Shown here: in pieces, positions 31,040 to 40,583 of the stretch
How positions within the stretch are numbered: position 1 is the first letter of the stretch
Layout of the letters: each line of letters starts with the position of its first letter
Assembly (NCBI GenBank): GCA_022449345.1
Contig: JAKURL010000010.1
Location: 1 to 52,210 of the forward strand
Source: Candidatus Thalassarchaeum sp.
GTDB taxonomy: Archaea; Thermoplasmatota; Poseidoniia; Poseidoniales; Thalassarchaeaceae
DNA length: 52,210 nt
Reading direction: 5' to 3'
Translations under genes and position numbers: made by a program
The notes under the pieces: model-generated
What the model was told of the DNA's origin: nothing
Seen by the model: only the letters and a program-made list of their open reading frames with translations
The model's database searches: none

Positions 31040-31606
31040 ATGTCATTGGACAAGCTTGCAAGCGAGATCGAGTCTATGGCCGAGGCCGAGGCCAAGAAGG
31101 TCAAGTCAGCGGCTAGGAAAGATGCCAAAGGAATCCAAAAAGAGGCCCAAGGCCAAGTTGAGGGCTACCATGCAGATGTCATGGCTCGAACTGAGCGAAG
31201 CAGTCAACAACTCGCCATCGAAACCGTCGCTGCGGCCAGACAGGCGAATCAACAGCGCCTATTGGTCGCTCGAAGGGAAGAACTCGATGCAACATGGGAG
31301 CAAGTCGTTGAAGCAGTAAGTTCAGCAAAGTTCAGGGGTCGTTCTGACATGCTCAAGGCTCTGGTTGCAGAAGCCATTGAAGCTGGTACTGAGGACATGT
31401 CACTACGCCCAGTCTCCAAGGATCGAAAGGCCTTGGAGCAATCTGCCCAGTCAATAGATTTCGGCGATGATGTCGAGGGAATCGGTGGCTTCGTTCTTGA
31501 GAGCAAAGATGGATCAGTAGTCATTGATTATCGCTTTGAGGATCGCCTGCGCACGGCGTGGGAGAACAGCCTCGGCGAAGTTAGTACGATATTATTTGGT
31601 GAATGA
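31040..31606 (+). CDS. atpE: A-type ATP synthase subunit E
   Basis: A 188-aa peripheral-stalk subunit. The N-terminal ~90 residues are a charged Ala-rich coiled coil (EIESMAEAEAKKVKSAARKDAKG) that pairs with subunit H. The C-terminal alpha/beta domain binds the A3B3 head and includes GGFVLESKDGSVVIDYRFEDRL, the conserved E-subunit signature. It lies between K and C as in other archaeal operons, with GGAG upstream of the ATG. Confidence 0.93.
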   Translation: MSLDKLASEIESMAEAEAKKVKSAARKDAKGIQKEAQGQVEGYHADVMARTERSSQQLAIETVAAARQANQQRLLVARREELDATWEQVVEAVSSAKFRGRSDMLKALVAEAIEAGTEDMSLRPVSKDRKALEQSAQSIDFGDDVEGIGGFVLESKDGSVVIDYRFEDRLRTAWENSLGEVSTILFGE

Positions 31607-31617
31607 GAGGGTTTTGA

Positions 31618-32676
31618 ATGGGTGAAATCGCAGTCGGTCGTGGCAATTGGGCCAACGCCTCTGCTCGTAGCAAGGCGCGTAAGGCCAATCTGCTGAATGA
31701 AACCCAGATACGTCAACTCATGCAAAAAGGGCCCGACACAATCGCTGCCAGTATCGCGGATGCCGGTTACAGCAAAGAACTGAACCTGTATTCAAAACGC
31801 CTCAGTGGTGCTGATTTGATTGAGGCGGCCCTGAGCCACAACCTCGATCGGGATTTGAAAGAAGTCATGGGCTACTGTCAAGGGCGATTGCGGCGCATCG
31901 TCTCTGTATTCGCGTTGCGCTTCTCATACCACAATGCAAAGACCGTCTTACGGGCCGTCAACAGTGGCATATCTTCAGAAGATTTGGCAAACATGGTCTT
32001 GCCTGAGGAAAACGATCTGAATACTGATTGGCTGGAACTTGCCAATCAGAGCAATACCTTGGCCGATGCCGCTCTTTCTATGCGCGGAACGCCTTGGGGC
32101 TCCGGCCTCTCAAGCGTTGATTCGGATGCTCCATTACAGGCATACGAGGATGCTCTGGATCGACACTATTACAGGGATGCAGTTTCAGCTTTGAAATCAA
32201 GTGGACATGAACATCGGGCTTTGTTAACCCATCTTCGAACAGAAATCGATCATCGAAACATCATCAATTTGCTGCGTGCACTGCGACAGAACATCTCCAC
32301 TGAACAGCGCAGTGAATTGATGCTAGATGGCGGACAGACACTTCGGGACAATATGCTCCGAAATGCTGCCCAAGCTGAATCTGAAGACGCCTTGATTGAG
32401 GTTCTCCGAAGATTGCCCAATATGGATACATCAGGCCTTGAAGAAGCTCTTCAGGCAGCCAGTGAGGCTGGCGGCCTAGACCCAGTCGTGAACTATCTTG
32501 AATCTCAACAACGAGATTCTTTGAGAAGATTGAGTCACCGCAATCCTTTGTCCGCCTTTCCTGTAATCTATTATCTTGAGAGCAAGGTACTCGAGGTGAG
32601 AAACATCCGTCTGCTAGTGCGCGGCAAGGCGGCTGGCCTTTCTGATGAGGTCATTGAAGCGCACATGAATATCTGA
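31618..32676 (+). CDS. atpC: A-type ATP synthase subunit C
   Basis: A 352-aa, largely helical subunit C, homologous to V-ATPase subunit d. It forms the funnel that couples the c ring to the central stalk. It is recognised by the start (YGNARAR-like NWANASARSKARKANLL), the internal duplicated helical bundles (LEVRNIRLLVRGKAAGLS near the C-terminus is highly typical) and its position before F. GAGGG lies 6 nt before the ATG. Confidence 0.92.
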   Translation: MGEIAVGRGNWANASARSKARKANLLNETQIRQLMQKGPDTIAASIADAGYSKELNLYSKRLSGADLIEAALSHNLDRDLKEVMGYCQGRLRRIVSVFALRFSYHNAKTVLRAVNSGISSEDLANMVLPEENDLNTDWLELANQSNTLADAALSMRGTPWGSGLSSVDSDAPLQAYEDALDRHYYRDAVSALKSSGHEHRALLTHLRTEIDHRNIINLLRALRQNISTEQRSELMLDGGQTLRDNMLRNAAQAESEDALIEVLRRLPNMDTSGLEEALQAASEAGGLDPVVNYLESQQRDSLRRLSHRNPLSAFPVIYYLESKVLEVRNIRLLVRGKAAGLSDEVIEAHMNI

Positions 32677-32685
32677 GGTGAAGGA

Positions 32686-32985
32686 ATGGAGATTGCAGTT
32701 GTTGGCACCCCCGAATTCACACTCGGTTTCCAATTGGCAGGCGTGAATCGCCTGTACCATCCAGAGGGTGATGAAGCTCTCGCAGATACTATGCGGGATT
32801 TACTGACCCAGAAGGATATCGGCATTGTCGTGGTCGACAGTGCAAATTTGACTCGATTGTCTGACAGACTCCGTTCGCGGATTGCAGACAGCATTACACC
32901 CACAGTATTGGGCATCGGGACAGAGGAGGACAACACCCTCCGTGAGTCCATCAAGTCGGCTCTTGGAGTCGACCTGTGGAAGTAA
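32686..32985 (+). CDS. atpF: A-type ATP synthase subunit F
   Basis: A 99-aa subunit with a CheY-like fold in the central stalk. [20 protein letters not shown] and the strand [15 protein letters not shown] are the standard F-subunit blocks. GAGGTGAAGG precedes the ATG. Its stop lies 29 nt before the start of subunit A. Confidence 0.93.
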   Translation: MEIAVVGTPEFTLGFQLAGVNRLYHPEGDEALADTMRDLLTQKDIGIVVVDSANLTRLSDRLRSRIADSITPTVLGIGTEEDNTLRESIKSALGVDLWK

Positions 32986-33014
32986 TTTCAGAAATAAGAA
33001 AAGGAAGTGAAAAA

Positions 33015-34757
33015 ATGAGTGAAGAAAATGGAGTAATTTATCGCATTTCAGGACCAGTAGTTACCGCAGTAGGTATCACCCCGAGAATGTATGAGGTGGT
33101 ACGTGTCGGTCACGAGGGATTGATGGGTGAAGTCATTGAATTGCACGGAAACCAATCGGTTATCCAAGTCTACGAAGAAACATCGGGAATCAAGCCTGGT
33201 GAGCCTGTAGTCAGAACGGGGCAGACTCTGTCTGTTCAGCTCGGTCCGGGTCTGCTTACGCAGATTTACGACGGAATCCAGCGTCCGCTGGAGGACCTTG
33301 AGAAGACGATGGGTGTCTTCATCACACGTGGTGTAGATGCCGACGGTCTAGACCTCAAGAAGAAGTGGGAGTTCAATGCTACCGCTTCCGTTGGTGACGA
33401 GGTCAGTGCGGGTGCCGTAATAGGCACCGTACAGGAGACCGAGACCATCGAGCATCGCGTCATGATGCCGCCTGGAAAAGGTGGTACCATTAAGAGCATC
33501 AAATCCGGTGAATTCGATGTCACCCAGACGGTTTGTACGCTTGATGATGGTACAGACATCGCAATGATGCAAGAATGGCCGGTTCGAACCCCGCGACCAT
33601 TCGTTCGAAAGTACGCACCGGATGTCCCGCTAATTACCGGTCAGAGGATTCTCGACTTCCTTTTCCCTCTGGCTAAGGGTGGTACCGCTGGTATCCCTGG
33701 ACCATTCGGAAGCGGCAAGACCGTTACCCAACAGCAGTTGGCTAAGTGGTCTGACGCTCAAATCGTTGTCTACATTGGTTGCGGTGAGCGCGGTAACGAG
33801 ATGACTGAGGTACTTACTGAGTTCCCTCACCTAATCGATCCGCACACAGGAAAACCACTGATGAACAGAACCACGATGATCGCAAACACATCGAACATGC
33901 CGGTGGCTGCTCGTGAGGCTTCTGTGTATACAGGAGTCACTATCGCCGAGTACTTCCGCGACATGGGATACGACGTTGCTCTAATGGCTGACTCGACAAG
34001 CCGCTGGGCAGAAGCAATGCGTGAGATTTCATCTCGACTAGAAGAGATGCCTGGTGAGGAGGGTTACCCTGCTTACCTTTCCAGCCGACTTGCTGAGTTC
34101 TACGAGCGCGCAGGTCGTGTACAGACACTGGCTGGAGACGACGGCTCGGTTTCTGTTATCGGAGCGGTATCGCCTCCTGGTGGTGACATCTCCGAGCCGG
34201 TCAGCCAAGGTACACTACGTATCGTCAAGGTGTTCTGGGGTCTAGACGCAGGTCTTGCACGACAGCGACACTTCCCTGCGATTAACTGGCTGAGTTCATA
34301 CTCGCTATACCCACAGGCACTCGACCAGTGGTATCGCGACAATATCGCCAGCGACTACCCAGAGATACGCACCGAGATCAGTGCGCTTTTACAGGTTGAA
34401 GCAGAGTTGCAGGAAATCGTCCAACTGGTCGGTTCCGATGCTCTACCAATCGACCAACAGTTGACTCTTGAAGTTGCTCGTATGATTCGTGAGTTCTTCC
34501 TACAGCAGAACGCATTCCACGATGTCGATACCTATAGCAATCTCAAGCTACAATACACAATGGCCAGAGCGATTCTTTCGTTCCAAGATGAAGCCAAGAA
34601 AGCAATCGCTGGCGGTGCTGAACTAGAGTCGGTCGTCAACGTACCGGCTCGCACAGATATCATGCGTGGGCGATTCGAATCAGACTACGAAGAGCGCATT
34701 GCAGCGCTTGTATCAGACATGGGTAAGCAGATTGCTGCTACCATGGAGGGTAACTGA
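33015..34757 (+). CDS. atpA: A-type ATP synthase catalytic subunit A
   Basis: A 580-aa catalytic subunit. The Walker A motif GPFGSGKT is at about 229-236. The A-specific non-homologous insert lies before it. Further motifs are [30 protein letters not shown] (Walker B region) and [10 protein letters not shown]. The frame extends upstream to 32976, overlapping subunit F. ATG 33015 with GGAAGTGA upstream gives the normal start [15 protein letters not shown]. It hydrolyses or synthesises ATP at the A/B interfaces. Confidence 0.98.
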   Translation: MSEENGVIYRISGPVVTAVGITPRMYEVVRVGHEGLMGEVIELHGNQSVIQVYEETSGIKPGEPVVRTGQTLSVQLGPGLLTQIYDGIQRPLEDLEKTMGVFITRGVDADGLDLKKKWEFNATASVGDEVSAGAVIGTVQETETIEHRVMMPPGKGGTIKSIKSGEFDVTQTVCTLDDGTDIAMMQEWPVRTPRPFVRKYAPDVPLITGQRILDFLFPLAKGGTAGIPGPFGSGKTVTQQQLAKWSDAQIVVYIGCGERGNEMTEVLTEFPHLIDPHTGKPLMNRTTMIANTSNMPVAAREASVYTGVTIAEYFRDMGYDVALMADSTSRWAEAMREISSRLEEMPGEEGYPAYLSSRLAEFYERAGRVQTLAGDDGSVSVIGAVSPPGGDISEPVSQGTLRIVKVFWGLDAGLARQRHFPAINWLSSYSLYPQALDQWYRDNIASDYPEIRTEISALLQVEAELQEIVQLVGSDALPIDQQLTLEVARMIREFFLQQNAFHDVDTYSNLKLQYTMARAILSFQDEAKKAIAGGAELESVVNVPARTDIMRGRFESDYEERIAALVSDMGKQIAATMEGN

Positions 34758-34769
34758 GGAGGGATATGA

Positions 34770-36155
34770 ATGAGTGGAAAGGAATACCGAACCATAACCG
34801 ACGTCAAGGGACCGCTTGTGTTTCTAAACAAGACCGAACCAGTAGCCTACGGTGAAATCGTACAGTTGCGACTCACCGATGGTAGCATGAAGAATGGACA
34901 GGTACTCGACACCTCAGATGACCAAGTCATTGTACAGGTGTTCGAAGGAACCTCCTCCGTAGATCGACAGACAGGAGTTAAGTTCCTTGGAGATGTTTTC
35001 CGCCTTCCGGTCAGCAAGGACCTAATCGGTCGTATCCTAGATGGGGCTGGCCTACCTCGTGACGGTGGCCCCGCCATCGTCCCTGACGAGATGGCTGACA
35101 TAATCGGTGCTGCGATTAACCCATACTCTCGTGAAAGCCCTGAGTCTTTCATCCAGACTGGAATATCTGCAATCGATGCATGTACCTCTCTTGTAAGAGG
35201 GCAGAAACTGCCAATCTTCAGTGCAGCAGGTCTTCCACACAACGATATCGCACTTCAGATTGCTAGGCAAGCAAAGCTTGTCGGTAGCGATGACGATTTC
35301 GTAGTAGTATTCTGTGCGATGGGTATCACTGCGGAGGAATACAACTTCTTCGTTCACGACCTTGAGCGAACCGGTGCTCTAGAGAACGCTGTGTTGTTTG
35401 TTAACCTAGCCGACGACCCAGCGGTCGAGCGTCTAATTACCCCACGTCTAGCACTGACCGCTGCAGAGTATCTCGCATTCGAGCACGATTACCACGTACT
35501 GGTTATCTACACTGACATGACAAACTACTGTGAGTCGCTTCGACAAATCGGTGCTGCTCGTGAAGAAGTTCCTGGACGACGTGGCTACCCTGGATACATG
35601 TACACTGACTTGGCTATGCTCTACGAGCGTGCAGGTCTGGTCAAAGGCAAGAAGGGAAGTATCACACAATTCCCAATTCTTACGATGCCGGGTGACGATA
35701 TCACCCACCCAATTCCTGATCTTTCAGGATACATCACAGAAGGCCAGATTGTTATCTCCCGTGAACTGCACCAGAAGGGCATCTACCCGCCAATTAACGT
35801 TCTACCTTCTCTAAGCCGACTGATGAACGCAGGTATTGGACCGGGCAAGACTCGAGAAGATCACAAGTCGGTATCCGATCAGTTGTACGCTGCCTACGCT
35901 CAAGGTAGGGAATTGCGTGGTCTGGTGGCGATTGTTGGTGAAGATGCGTTGAACGAGCGTGACCTTCAGTTGCTGAAGTTCTCTGACATCTTCGAGAACG
36001 AGTTCTTGCGGCAGAGCCGTGACGAAGACCGATCAATTAGTGAAGGGACTCTAGACCTTGCTTGGGATCTACTAACCAACATCGACACGAAGTATCTCGT
36101 CCGATTGGACCAGAAGTGGATCGACAAGTACCACCCAACCGAGAAGAAGGAGTGA
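34770..36155 (+). CDS. atpB: A-type ATP synthase regulatory subunit B
   Basis: A 461-aa non-catalytic nucleotide-binding-fold subunit that alternates with A in the head. It begins [16 protein letters not shown]. It lacks a canonical P-loop where A has one ([20 protein letters not shown] is the standard B substitute) and has [41 protein letters not shown] lies just upstream of the ATG. The length is typical. Confidence 0.98.
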   Translation: MSGKEYRTITDVKGPLVFLNKTEPVAYGEIVQLRLTDGSMKNGQVLDTSDDQVIVQVFEGTSSVDRQTGVKFLGDVFRLPVSKDLIGRILDGAGLPRDGGPAIVPDEMADIIGAAINPYSRESPESFIQTGISAIDACTSLVRGQKLPIFSAAGLPHNDIALQIARQAKLVGSDDDFVVVFCAMGITAEEYNFFVHDLERTGALENAVLFVNLADDPAVERLITPRLALTAAEYLAFEHDYHVLVIYTDMTNYCESLRQIGAAREEVPGRRGYPGYMYTDLAMLYERAGLVKGKKGSITQFPILTMPGDDITHPIPDLSGYITEGQIVISRELHQKGIYPPINVLPSLSRLMNAGIGPGKTREDHKSVSDQLYAAYAQGRELRGLVAIVGEDALNERDLQLLKFSDIFENEFLRQSRDEDRSISEGTLDLAWDLLTNIDTKYLVRLDQKWIDKYHPTEKKE

Positions 36156-36191
36156 AACTCGCTGAACAATTGTCGATGAGGAGGTGAATAT

Positions 36192-36809
36192 ATGGCATTG
36201 GACATCAAACCAACCAGGTCCGAGCTGATTAACCTCAAGCGACGCATTAAGCAGACATCTAGTGGATACAATCTACTGAAGATGAAGCGAGACGGATTAT
36301 TCCATGAGTTCCGAATGCTGCTTTCAGAGATGATTGAGGCCCGAGAAGGCCTTGTCCAAACTTACAGAGAAGCCGTTCAAGGTATCAGTTTGGCTGGTGC
36401 AATTGAGGGTGGACTTGCTGTGAAGAGTGCCGCCATTGCGATTTCGAACCGTCCTGAGGTTGAAGTCAAACCACGCAACATCATGGGTGTCGTTGTACCC
36501 AGTGTTGAGGGCAGCCACTTGACGAGTACAATTGAGGATCGTGGTATGGGCCTCATTGGAGGTTCTGCCTACATTGACGAGGCCGCAGATGGATATTCGA
36601 AACTCATTGAAAGAATTGTTAAAGCAGCCGAAATGGAGGCAACACTCAAGCGATTACTTATCGAGATTGAGGCCACAAAACGTCGAGTCAATGCACTAGA
36701 ATTCAAGGTCATTCCAGAAATGCAAGAGGCTCAATCTTTCATCCAACTACGACTTGAAGAAATGGAACGCGAAGAAACCTTCCGCCTCAAGCGATTCAAG
36801 AACAAGTGA
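36192..36809 (+). CDS. atpD: A-type ATP synthase subunit D
   Basis: A 205-aa central-stalk rotor subunit made of a long antiparallel coiled coil. The N-terminal helix KPTRSELINLKRRIKQTSSGYNLLKMKRDGL and the C-terminal helix KRRVNALEFKVIPEMQEAQSFIQLRLEEMEREETFRLKRFK are the family hallmarks. GAGGTG precedes the ATG. It is the last gene of the ATPase operon. Confidence 0.96.
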   Translation: MALDIKPTRSELINLKRRIKQTSSGYNLLKMKRDGLFHEFRMLLSEMIEAREGLVQTYREAVQGISLAGAIEGGLAVKSAAIAISNRPEVEVKPRNIMGVVVPSVEGSHLTSTIEDRGMGLIGGSAYIDEAADGYSKLIERIVKAAEMEATLKRLLIEIEATKRRVNALEFKVIPEMQEAQSFIQLRLEEMEREETFRLKRFKNK

Positions 36810-36869
36810 GAGCGGCTTTGCTTCACGGTCTGCGCATTACGCGGTTTGATAGGTGGGTGCATGAGTTCG

Positions 36870-36888
36870 CAACCACCAAAGGTGGTTG
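36870..36888 (+). other. Perfect hairpin at the end of the ATPase operon
   Basis: CAACCACC-AAA-GGTGGTTG forms an 8-bp stem with a 3-base loop, 60 nt after the atpD stop and 6 nt before the next ATG (36895). It has no T-run, so it is not a classic terminator. It could be an operon-end stabiliser or could mask the ribosome site of the next gene. Confidence 0.4.
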
Positions 36889-36894
36889 TGTAGC

Positions 36895-39339
36895 ATGTCG
36901 GATGTCGAGCCAATCGTCCTCGATCACTCCTCTTGGACTCAGCAGGAACTGCTGCTTCACATCATCCAGCGATACTTCGATTTAGGCAACGAAGCGATGG
37001 CTGGACAGGCTTGGGAAGCTAGGGCAAAAACCGGCAGAACCGACTCTGGGGCATTGACTCAACTCAACAAGGAATTGGGTCATCTTGGCTACCTTGCGAT
37101 GCTAGACAGAGGCAATCCTCCAATCCTTAGCATCGCTTACCTTCCGGAAGATCAGCAAATCATTGCAAATTGGCAGTTGTCTGCCGTTTGGCTAATGATG
37201 GCTGGTTTTCTAACCATGATCGGCAGTACTTGGCTGATGCAATTCAATTCAGATGCATCAGCCTTAGATTCAGATTTACTCAGCGAATCGCTATTTTACA
37301 TGGCGATTCCTATGATTTTTATCTTGGCTTTGGCCAGTGAAATCCGAAGGCGAATCGCCTTGTATTTTGGAGTAAAGATTGGCCATGTTGTGCCGATTGC
37401 ATTCCCGATTATGGCGACCAGTTGGCCTTTCGGGCTGGCCGGGGTGTTGAATCAACGAAGGCCGGATTTGCTACCAATTCCTAACCGAAGAGCACTGGCT
37501 ATAATCGAACTTGCAGCCCCTCTAATCCTATTCTTTGGTGGAAGTCTGTTGACGCTACTTGGTCTGCATTTGACTCCTCTTGAGCCACCTGAATTATCCT
37601 CTTCTCCAATCGCCTTCAACAATAATCCACTAATCACAATCCTGACCCTTGAGTGGTTAGGTGAAGGTCTGTGGATCAAATTACAATGGATTCACCTGAC
37701 CGCACTTTCCGGAATCGGCCTAACCCTAATCGGTTGGACTCTGCTATTGCCGATTCCAGGATTCCCCGGCGACCGATTACTGCACGCTCTGTTTGGGCCT
37801 GCCGAGATGTCTGATGCAAACCGGCAGACTGGGATATTCGTCCTCATGCTCGGTGCGATGGTTATCATCTTTGCAAGTACCGATTATATGCCATGGTTGT
37901 TGATTGCGGCTCTGGCAGCCATGCGCCGCTTCAGTCCAGAGCATTCTCCTCCACCTTTGGTCATCGACGAATCAATAGTTCCGTCGACTAAGGAACGCAG
38001 TAGGATTGCTGCAATTCTCGTCTTTGTCCTCATCATGGGATTCCCTGGAATGAATCCCTCCTATGCAATTGACGAGTGGGATGAGGGTTTAGACACCTCT
38101 TCATGGGCTGAAGAACTTGATCTAACCTTATCCGAAACTTACAATCTGACCTTGGATCTAACTCCGGCAGGAATCAATTCGGTTTCCGGATGGCTGCAGA
38201 TTAGACTAGAGGGGGAAAACTCCCAATCATGGCAGATGACTTCCTCTCAATTCAATGAAAATGGAATTTACAGATTCGATGATGTAACGCAAAATTCCCC
38301 TGGAGAATTGAGTTTGATAATAACCCCGATGGATATCGCACAAAACAATCCAACCCTGATTCCTGATACCTCGATGTGGTTGAGGATTCTAGTTGATGTC
38401 GAAGGTCACTTCAAAGAGCATCTAACCGTTCTCAGACATCCTGCCATAACTTCTCCAATCGACCCTCTTTGGTTGCTGATTGAGGATACTGAAACTCCTA
38501 GAATTTGTATGAGTGTTCAGAAGGTGGACGATAGACCAGCGAATTTGCTTCTTGGAAATCCATTCTGGGAGTTTGAGGGTGAGACCAATCTTTCTGCCGC
38601 CGGTCTTCATGATGTGTGTCTGCGAGGCTACGAAGGCGCTCTACAATCCTCTCCATACAAAGATGAATTCAGACGCGTCATGGGTCCTGCATTGGCCCTT
38701 GATTTCGAGGATGGCGAGCGAATTACTTGGTGGATGCCAGTAAACGAAACCGAGGTAAAACTACAGGTTTCAGATGATGCTTGGCCGATTCCAGATTGGT
38801 ATTCAGCCAATACCAATTACTCGATCACCTTCGGTGGACAAGGTAGTGCCTTCTGTCCTTCAAGTGAGGTAATGCCAGAGATGGAAATCGGTGAAACTTG
38901 GAATTGGACATTCTCGGATCATTCCTCAATTAGAATCCCAGCCGGTCAATTGGGTTCAGGTACATTGTACTTCGATTCAAGCGGCTGGCTGGCCTTCTGT
39001 AAGGAGGGAGTAATGTTTCATTCATACTCGATTGTTGAAGGAGATGATGTGGTCATCAGAGGTGGAGATGTCGGCATCCATTTGGAATCCCCTGAGTACC
39101 TAATTTCCAATCGAATGAACCAGACTCTACCAATTACCGTTAGCTGGACTGGAGATTCCCCAGAATCTGATGTTTGGGATGTTTCAATCCCAGATGAGAT
39201 TGAAGCAAATTCTGAGGTTTCAATCTCCATCTTAACTGCAGGAACTACCCCCTTGTATCGAGCCGTTTGGATTACCGCTCAGTCGAGCGAGATTACAGTT
39301 CACTTAGCAGCGCGATGCCCAGTCGATGGGTGTGAGTAA
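36895..39339 (+). CDS. Pseudo-site-2-protease membrane protein with an exported C-terminal domain
   Basis: 814 aa. After a ~95-residue cytoplasmic helical domain come about eight membrane helices (about 95-345). Their middle part aligns in pattern with M50 site-2 proteases: SEIRRRIALYFGV (148-160) sits where HExxH-x2-A-x3-GV is expected, and PIPGFPGDRLLHALFG (286-301) where P-x-G-Q-L-D-G-G-H-x3-ALFG is expected. Both metal-binding His and the Asp are replaced (Ser, Arg, Pro), so it should be inactive. Another helix (370-386) leads to a ~425-residue extracytoplasmic, beta-rich, Trp/Asn-containing region ending CPVDGCE. Start ATG 36895 is preferred over an upstream TTG. The family assignment is inference from motif spacing; the function is unknown. 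Confidence 0.7.
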   Translation: MSDVEPIVLDHSSWTQQELLLHIIQRYFDLGNEAMAGQAWEARAKTGRTDSGALTQLNKELGHLGYLAMLDRGNPPILSIAYLPEDQQIIANWQLSAVWLMMAGFLTMIGSTWLMQFNSDASALDSDLLSESLFYMAIPMIFILALASEIRRRIALYFGVKIGHVVPIAFPIMATSWPFGLAGVLNQRRPDLLPIPNRRALAIIELAAPLILFFGGSLLTLLGLHLTPLEPPELSSSPIAFNNNPLITILTLEWLGEGLWIKLQWIHLTALSGIGLTLIGWTLLLPIPGFPGDRLLHALFGPAEMSDANRQTGIFVLMLGAMVIIFASTDYMPWLLIAALAAMRRFSPEHSPPPLVIDESIVPSTKERSRIAAILVFVLIMGFPGMNPSYAIDEWDEGLDTSSWAEELDLTLSETYNLTLDLTPAGINSVSGWLQIRLEGENSQSWQMTSSQFNENGIYRFDDVTQNSPGELSLIITPMDIAQNNPTLIPDTSMWLRILVDVEGHFKEHLTVLRHPAITSPIDPLWLLIEDTETPRICMSVQKVDDRPANLLLGNPFWEFEGETNLSAAGLHDVCLRGYEGALQSSPYKDEFRRVMGPALALDFEDGERITWWMPVNETEVKLQVSDDAWPIPDWYSANTNYSITFGGQGSAFCPSSEVMPEMEIGETWNWTFSDHSSIRIPAGQLGSGTLYFDSSGWLAFCKEGVMFHSYSIVEGDDVVIRGGDVGIHLESPEYLISNRMNQTLPITVSWTGDSPESDVWDVSIPDEIEANSEVSISILTAGTTPLYRAVWITAQSSEITVHLAARCPVDGCE

Positions 39340-39340
39340 T

Positions 39341-40297
39341 ATGATTCGAATCGCAGTCCTTGGAGTCGGTTCAATCGGAGGAGTAGTACTCGGTACTCTT
39401 TCCGATACAGATGCCGACCTAGTTGCTATCTCTCGTGGGCAAGGTGCAACTAATCTCGAAATGATTGGCTTAATTCTGCATACTCCGGAGGGTTCCATTG
39501 AGATGATCCCTCCAGATCGTTTTGTTATCGTTGATAGTCAAAAAGGACCAATCTCAGAACAGGTTAGAGGTACTTGCGATGTTGCAATAATTTGTGGCAA
39601 GGCCTCATCGACACCAGTATTAGCGCAAATCGCTGAAGAAGTCCTGACTCCAAATGGCATCGCAATTAGTTTACAGAACGGCCTTGGCCACTCTGAGATG
39701 TTAGCTCACCGTTTGGGACGTGAACGAATTCTAAGTGGTTCGATTACCCACGGTGCTTGGAGAGATGGTGAATCGGGAATTCACTGGGTTGGTCGGGGGG
39801 CGATTCGAATGGGTAACCTCGATGGCGGTGAAGCAACAGAAATTGCCTCTGGTTTGCTACAAGTGTTTGAGGATGCAAACCTCAATCCAATGTGGTCAGA
39901 TGATGTGCAAAATATCGTCTGGAGGAAGTTGCTATTGAATGTTGCAATCAATCCTGTTTGTTCCATAGCAGGAGTCAGAAATGGCGCTCTCATCGATGTG
40001 CCTGAACTTTGGGACCAAGCCATGGCTGCTATGCTCGAAGCAGCAGCAGTCGCCAGAGCTTCTGGTGTCGATTTAGGTGAGGTGGATTTGGAAGAACATC
40101 TACGAAAGGTGGTCGAAGCGACCGCCGACAATCGCTGCTCGATGCTTCAAGATGTAATGACTGGGCGCGCCACAGAAATCGATTCACTGTGTGGCGCGGT
40201 GGTAGAACGAGGGGAGGAGTTAGGCATCCCGACTCCTGCAAATCAATCACTTCACGCGCTTGTGAAAGGTATTGAGAGGTCCGGAGAATTTGCCTAA
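39341..40297 (+). CDS. panE: 2-dehydropantoate 2-reductase (ketopantoate reductase)
   Basis: A 318-aa NADPH-dependent enzyme that makes pantoate for coenzyme A. The dinucleotide motif VLGVGSIGG is at the N-terminus. TCDVAIICGKAS is the family's KA...T region with the catalytic Lys, and SLQNGLGHSEML contains the conserved Asn. WRKLLLNVAINPVCSIAGVRNG holds the second catalytic K-x3-N, and the C-terminal MLQDVMTGRATEIDSL is standard. ATG 39341 begins 1 nt after the stop of the upstream gene; an overlapping ATG at 39326 is less likely. Confidence 0.92.
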   Translation: MIRIAVLGVGSIGGVVLGTLSDTDADLVAISRGQGATNLEMIGLILHTPEGSIEMIPPDRFVIVDSQKGPISEQVRGTCDVAIICGKASSTPVLAQIAEEVLTPNGIAISLQNGLGHSEMLAHRLGRERILSGSITHGAWRDGESGIHWVGRGAIRMGNLDGGEATEIASGLLQVFEDANLNPMWSDDVQNIVWRKLLLNVAINPVCSIAGVRNGALIDVPELWDQAMAAMLEAAAVARASGVDLGEVDLEEHLRKVVEATADNRCSMLQDVMTGRATEIDSLCGAVVERGEELGIPTPANQSLHALVKGIERSGEFA

Positions 40298-40343
40298 TTT
40301 ATCCTATGAATGGTTCAATATATTATCCCCCCTACCGATCAAT

Positions 40344-40574
40344 ATGGATTTGTCAACAACCGAACTTGTTCGAGTCGCCGTTGGTCTGTTAATCATGATC
40401 TATGTTGGATATTGTATTGTCAACCAGAAGGTTTGGGTTCGAGGCTCTATTGGATTTTTCAGCGAGACATTCGCATGGGGTTCTAGAGAGGAAAACCAAT
40501 TTGTTTTCATGTTGCATGTAATTGCTGGCACCGTCTTTGGACTTTGGTTGTCTCTCGGACCATTTTTATTGTAA
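40344..40574 (+). CDS. Small two-helix membrane protein
   Basis: A 76-aa protein with two hydrophobic segments (about residues 8-24 and 53-73) around a polar middle (WVRGSIGFFSETFAWGSREEN). The frame opens upstream at a TTG inside panE. ATG 40344 avoids the overlap and begins just before the first helix. It converges on nadB with 9 nt between the ends. I recognise no family. Confidence 0.6.
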   Translation: MDLSTTELVRVAVGLLIMIYVGYCIVNQKVWVRGSIGFFSETFAWGSREENQFVFMLHVIAGTVFGLWLSLGPFLL

Positions 40575-40583
40575 AAAGGTCAA

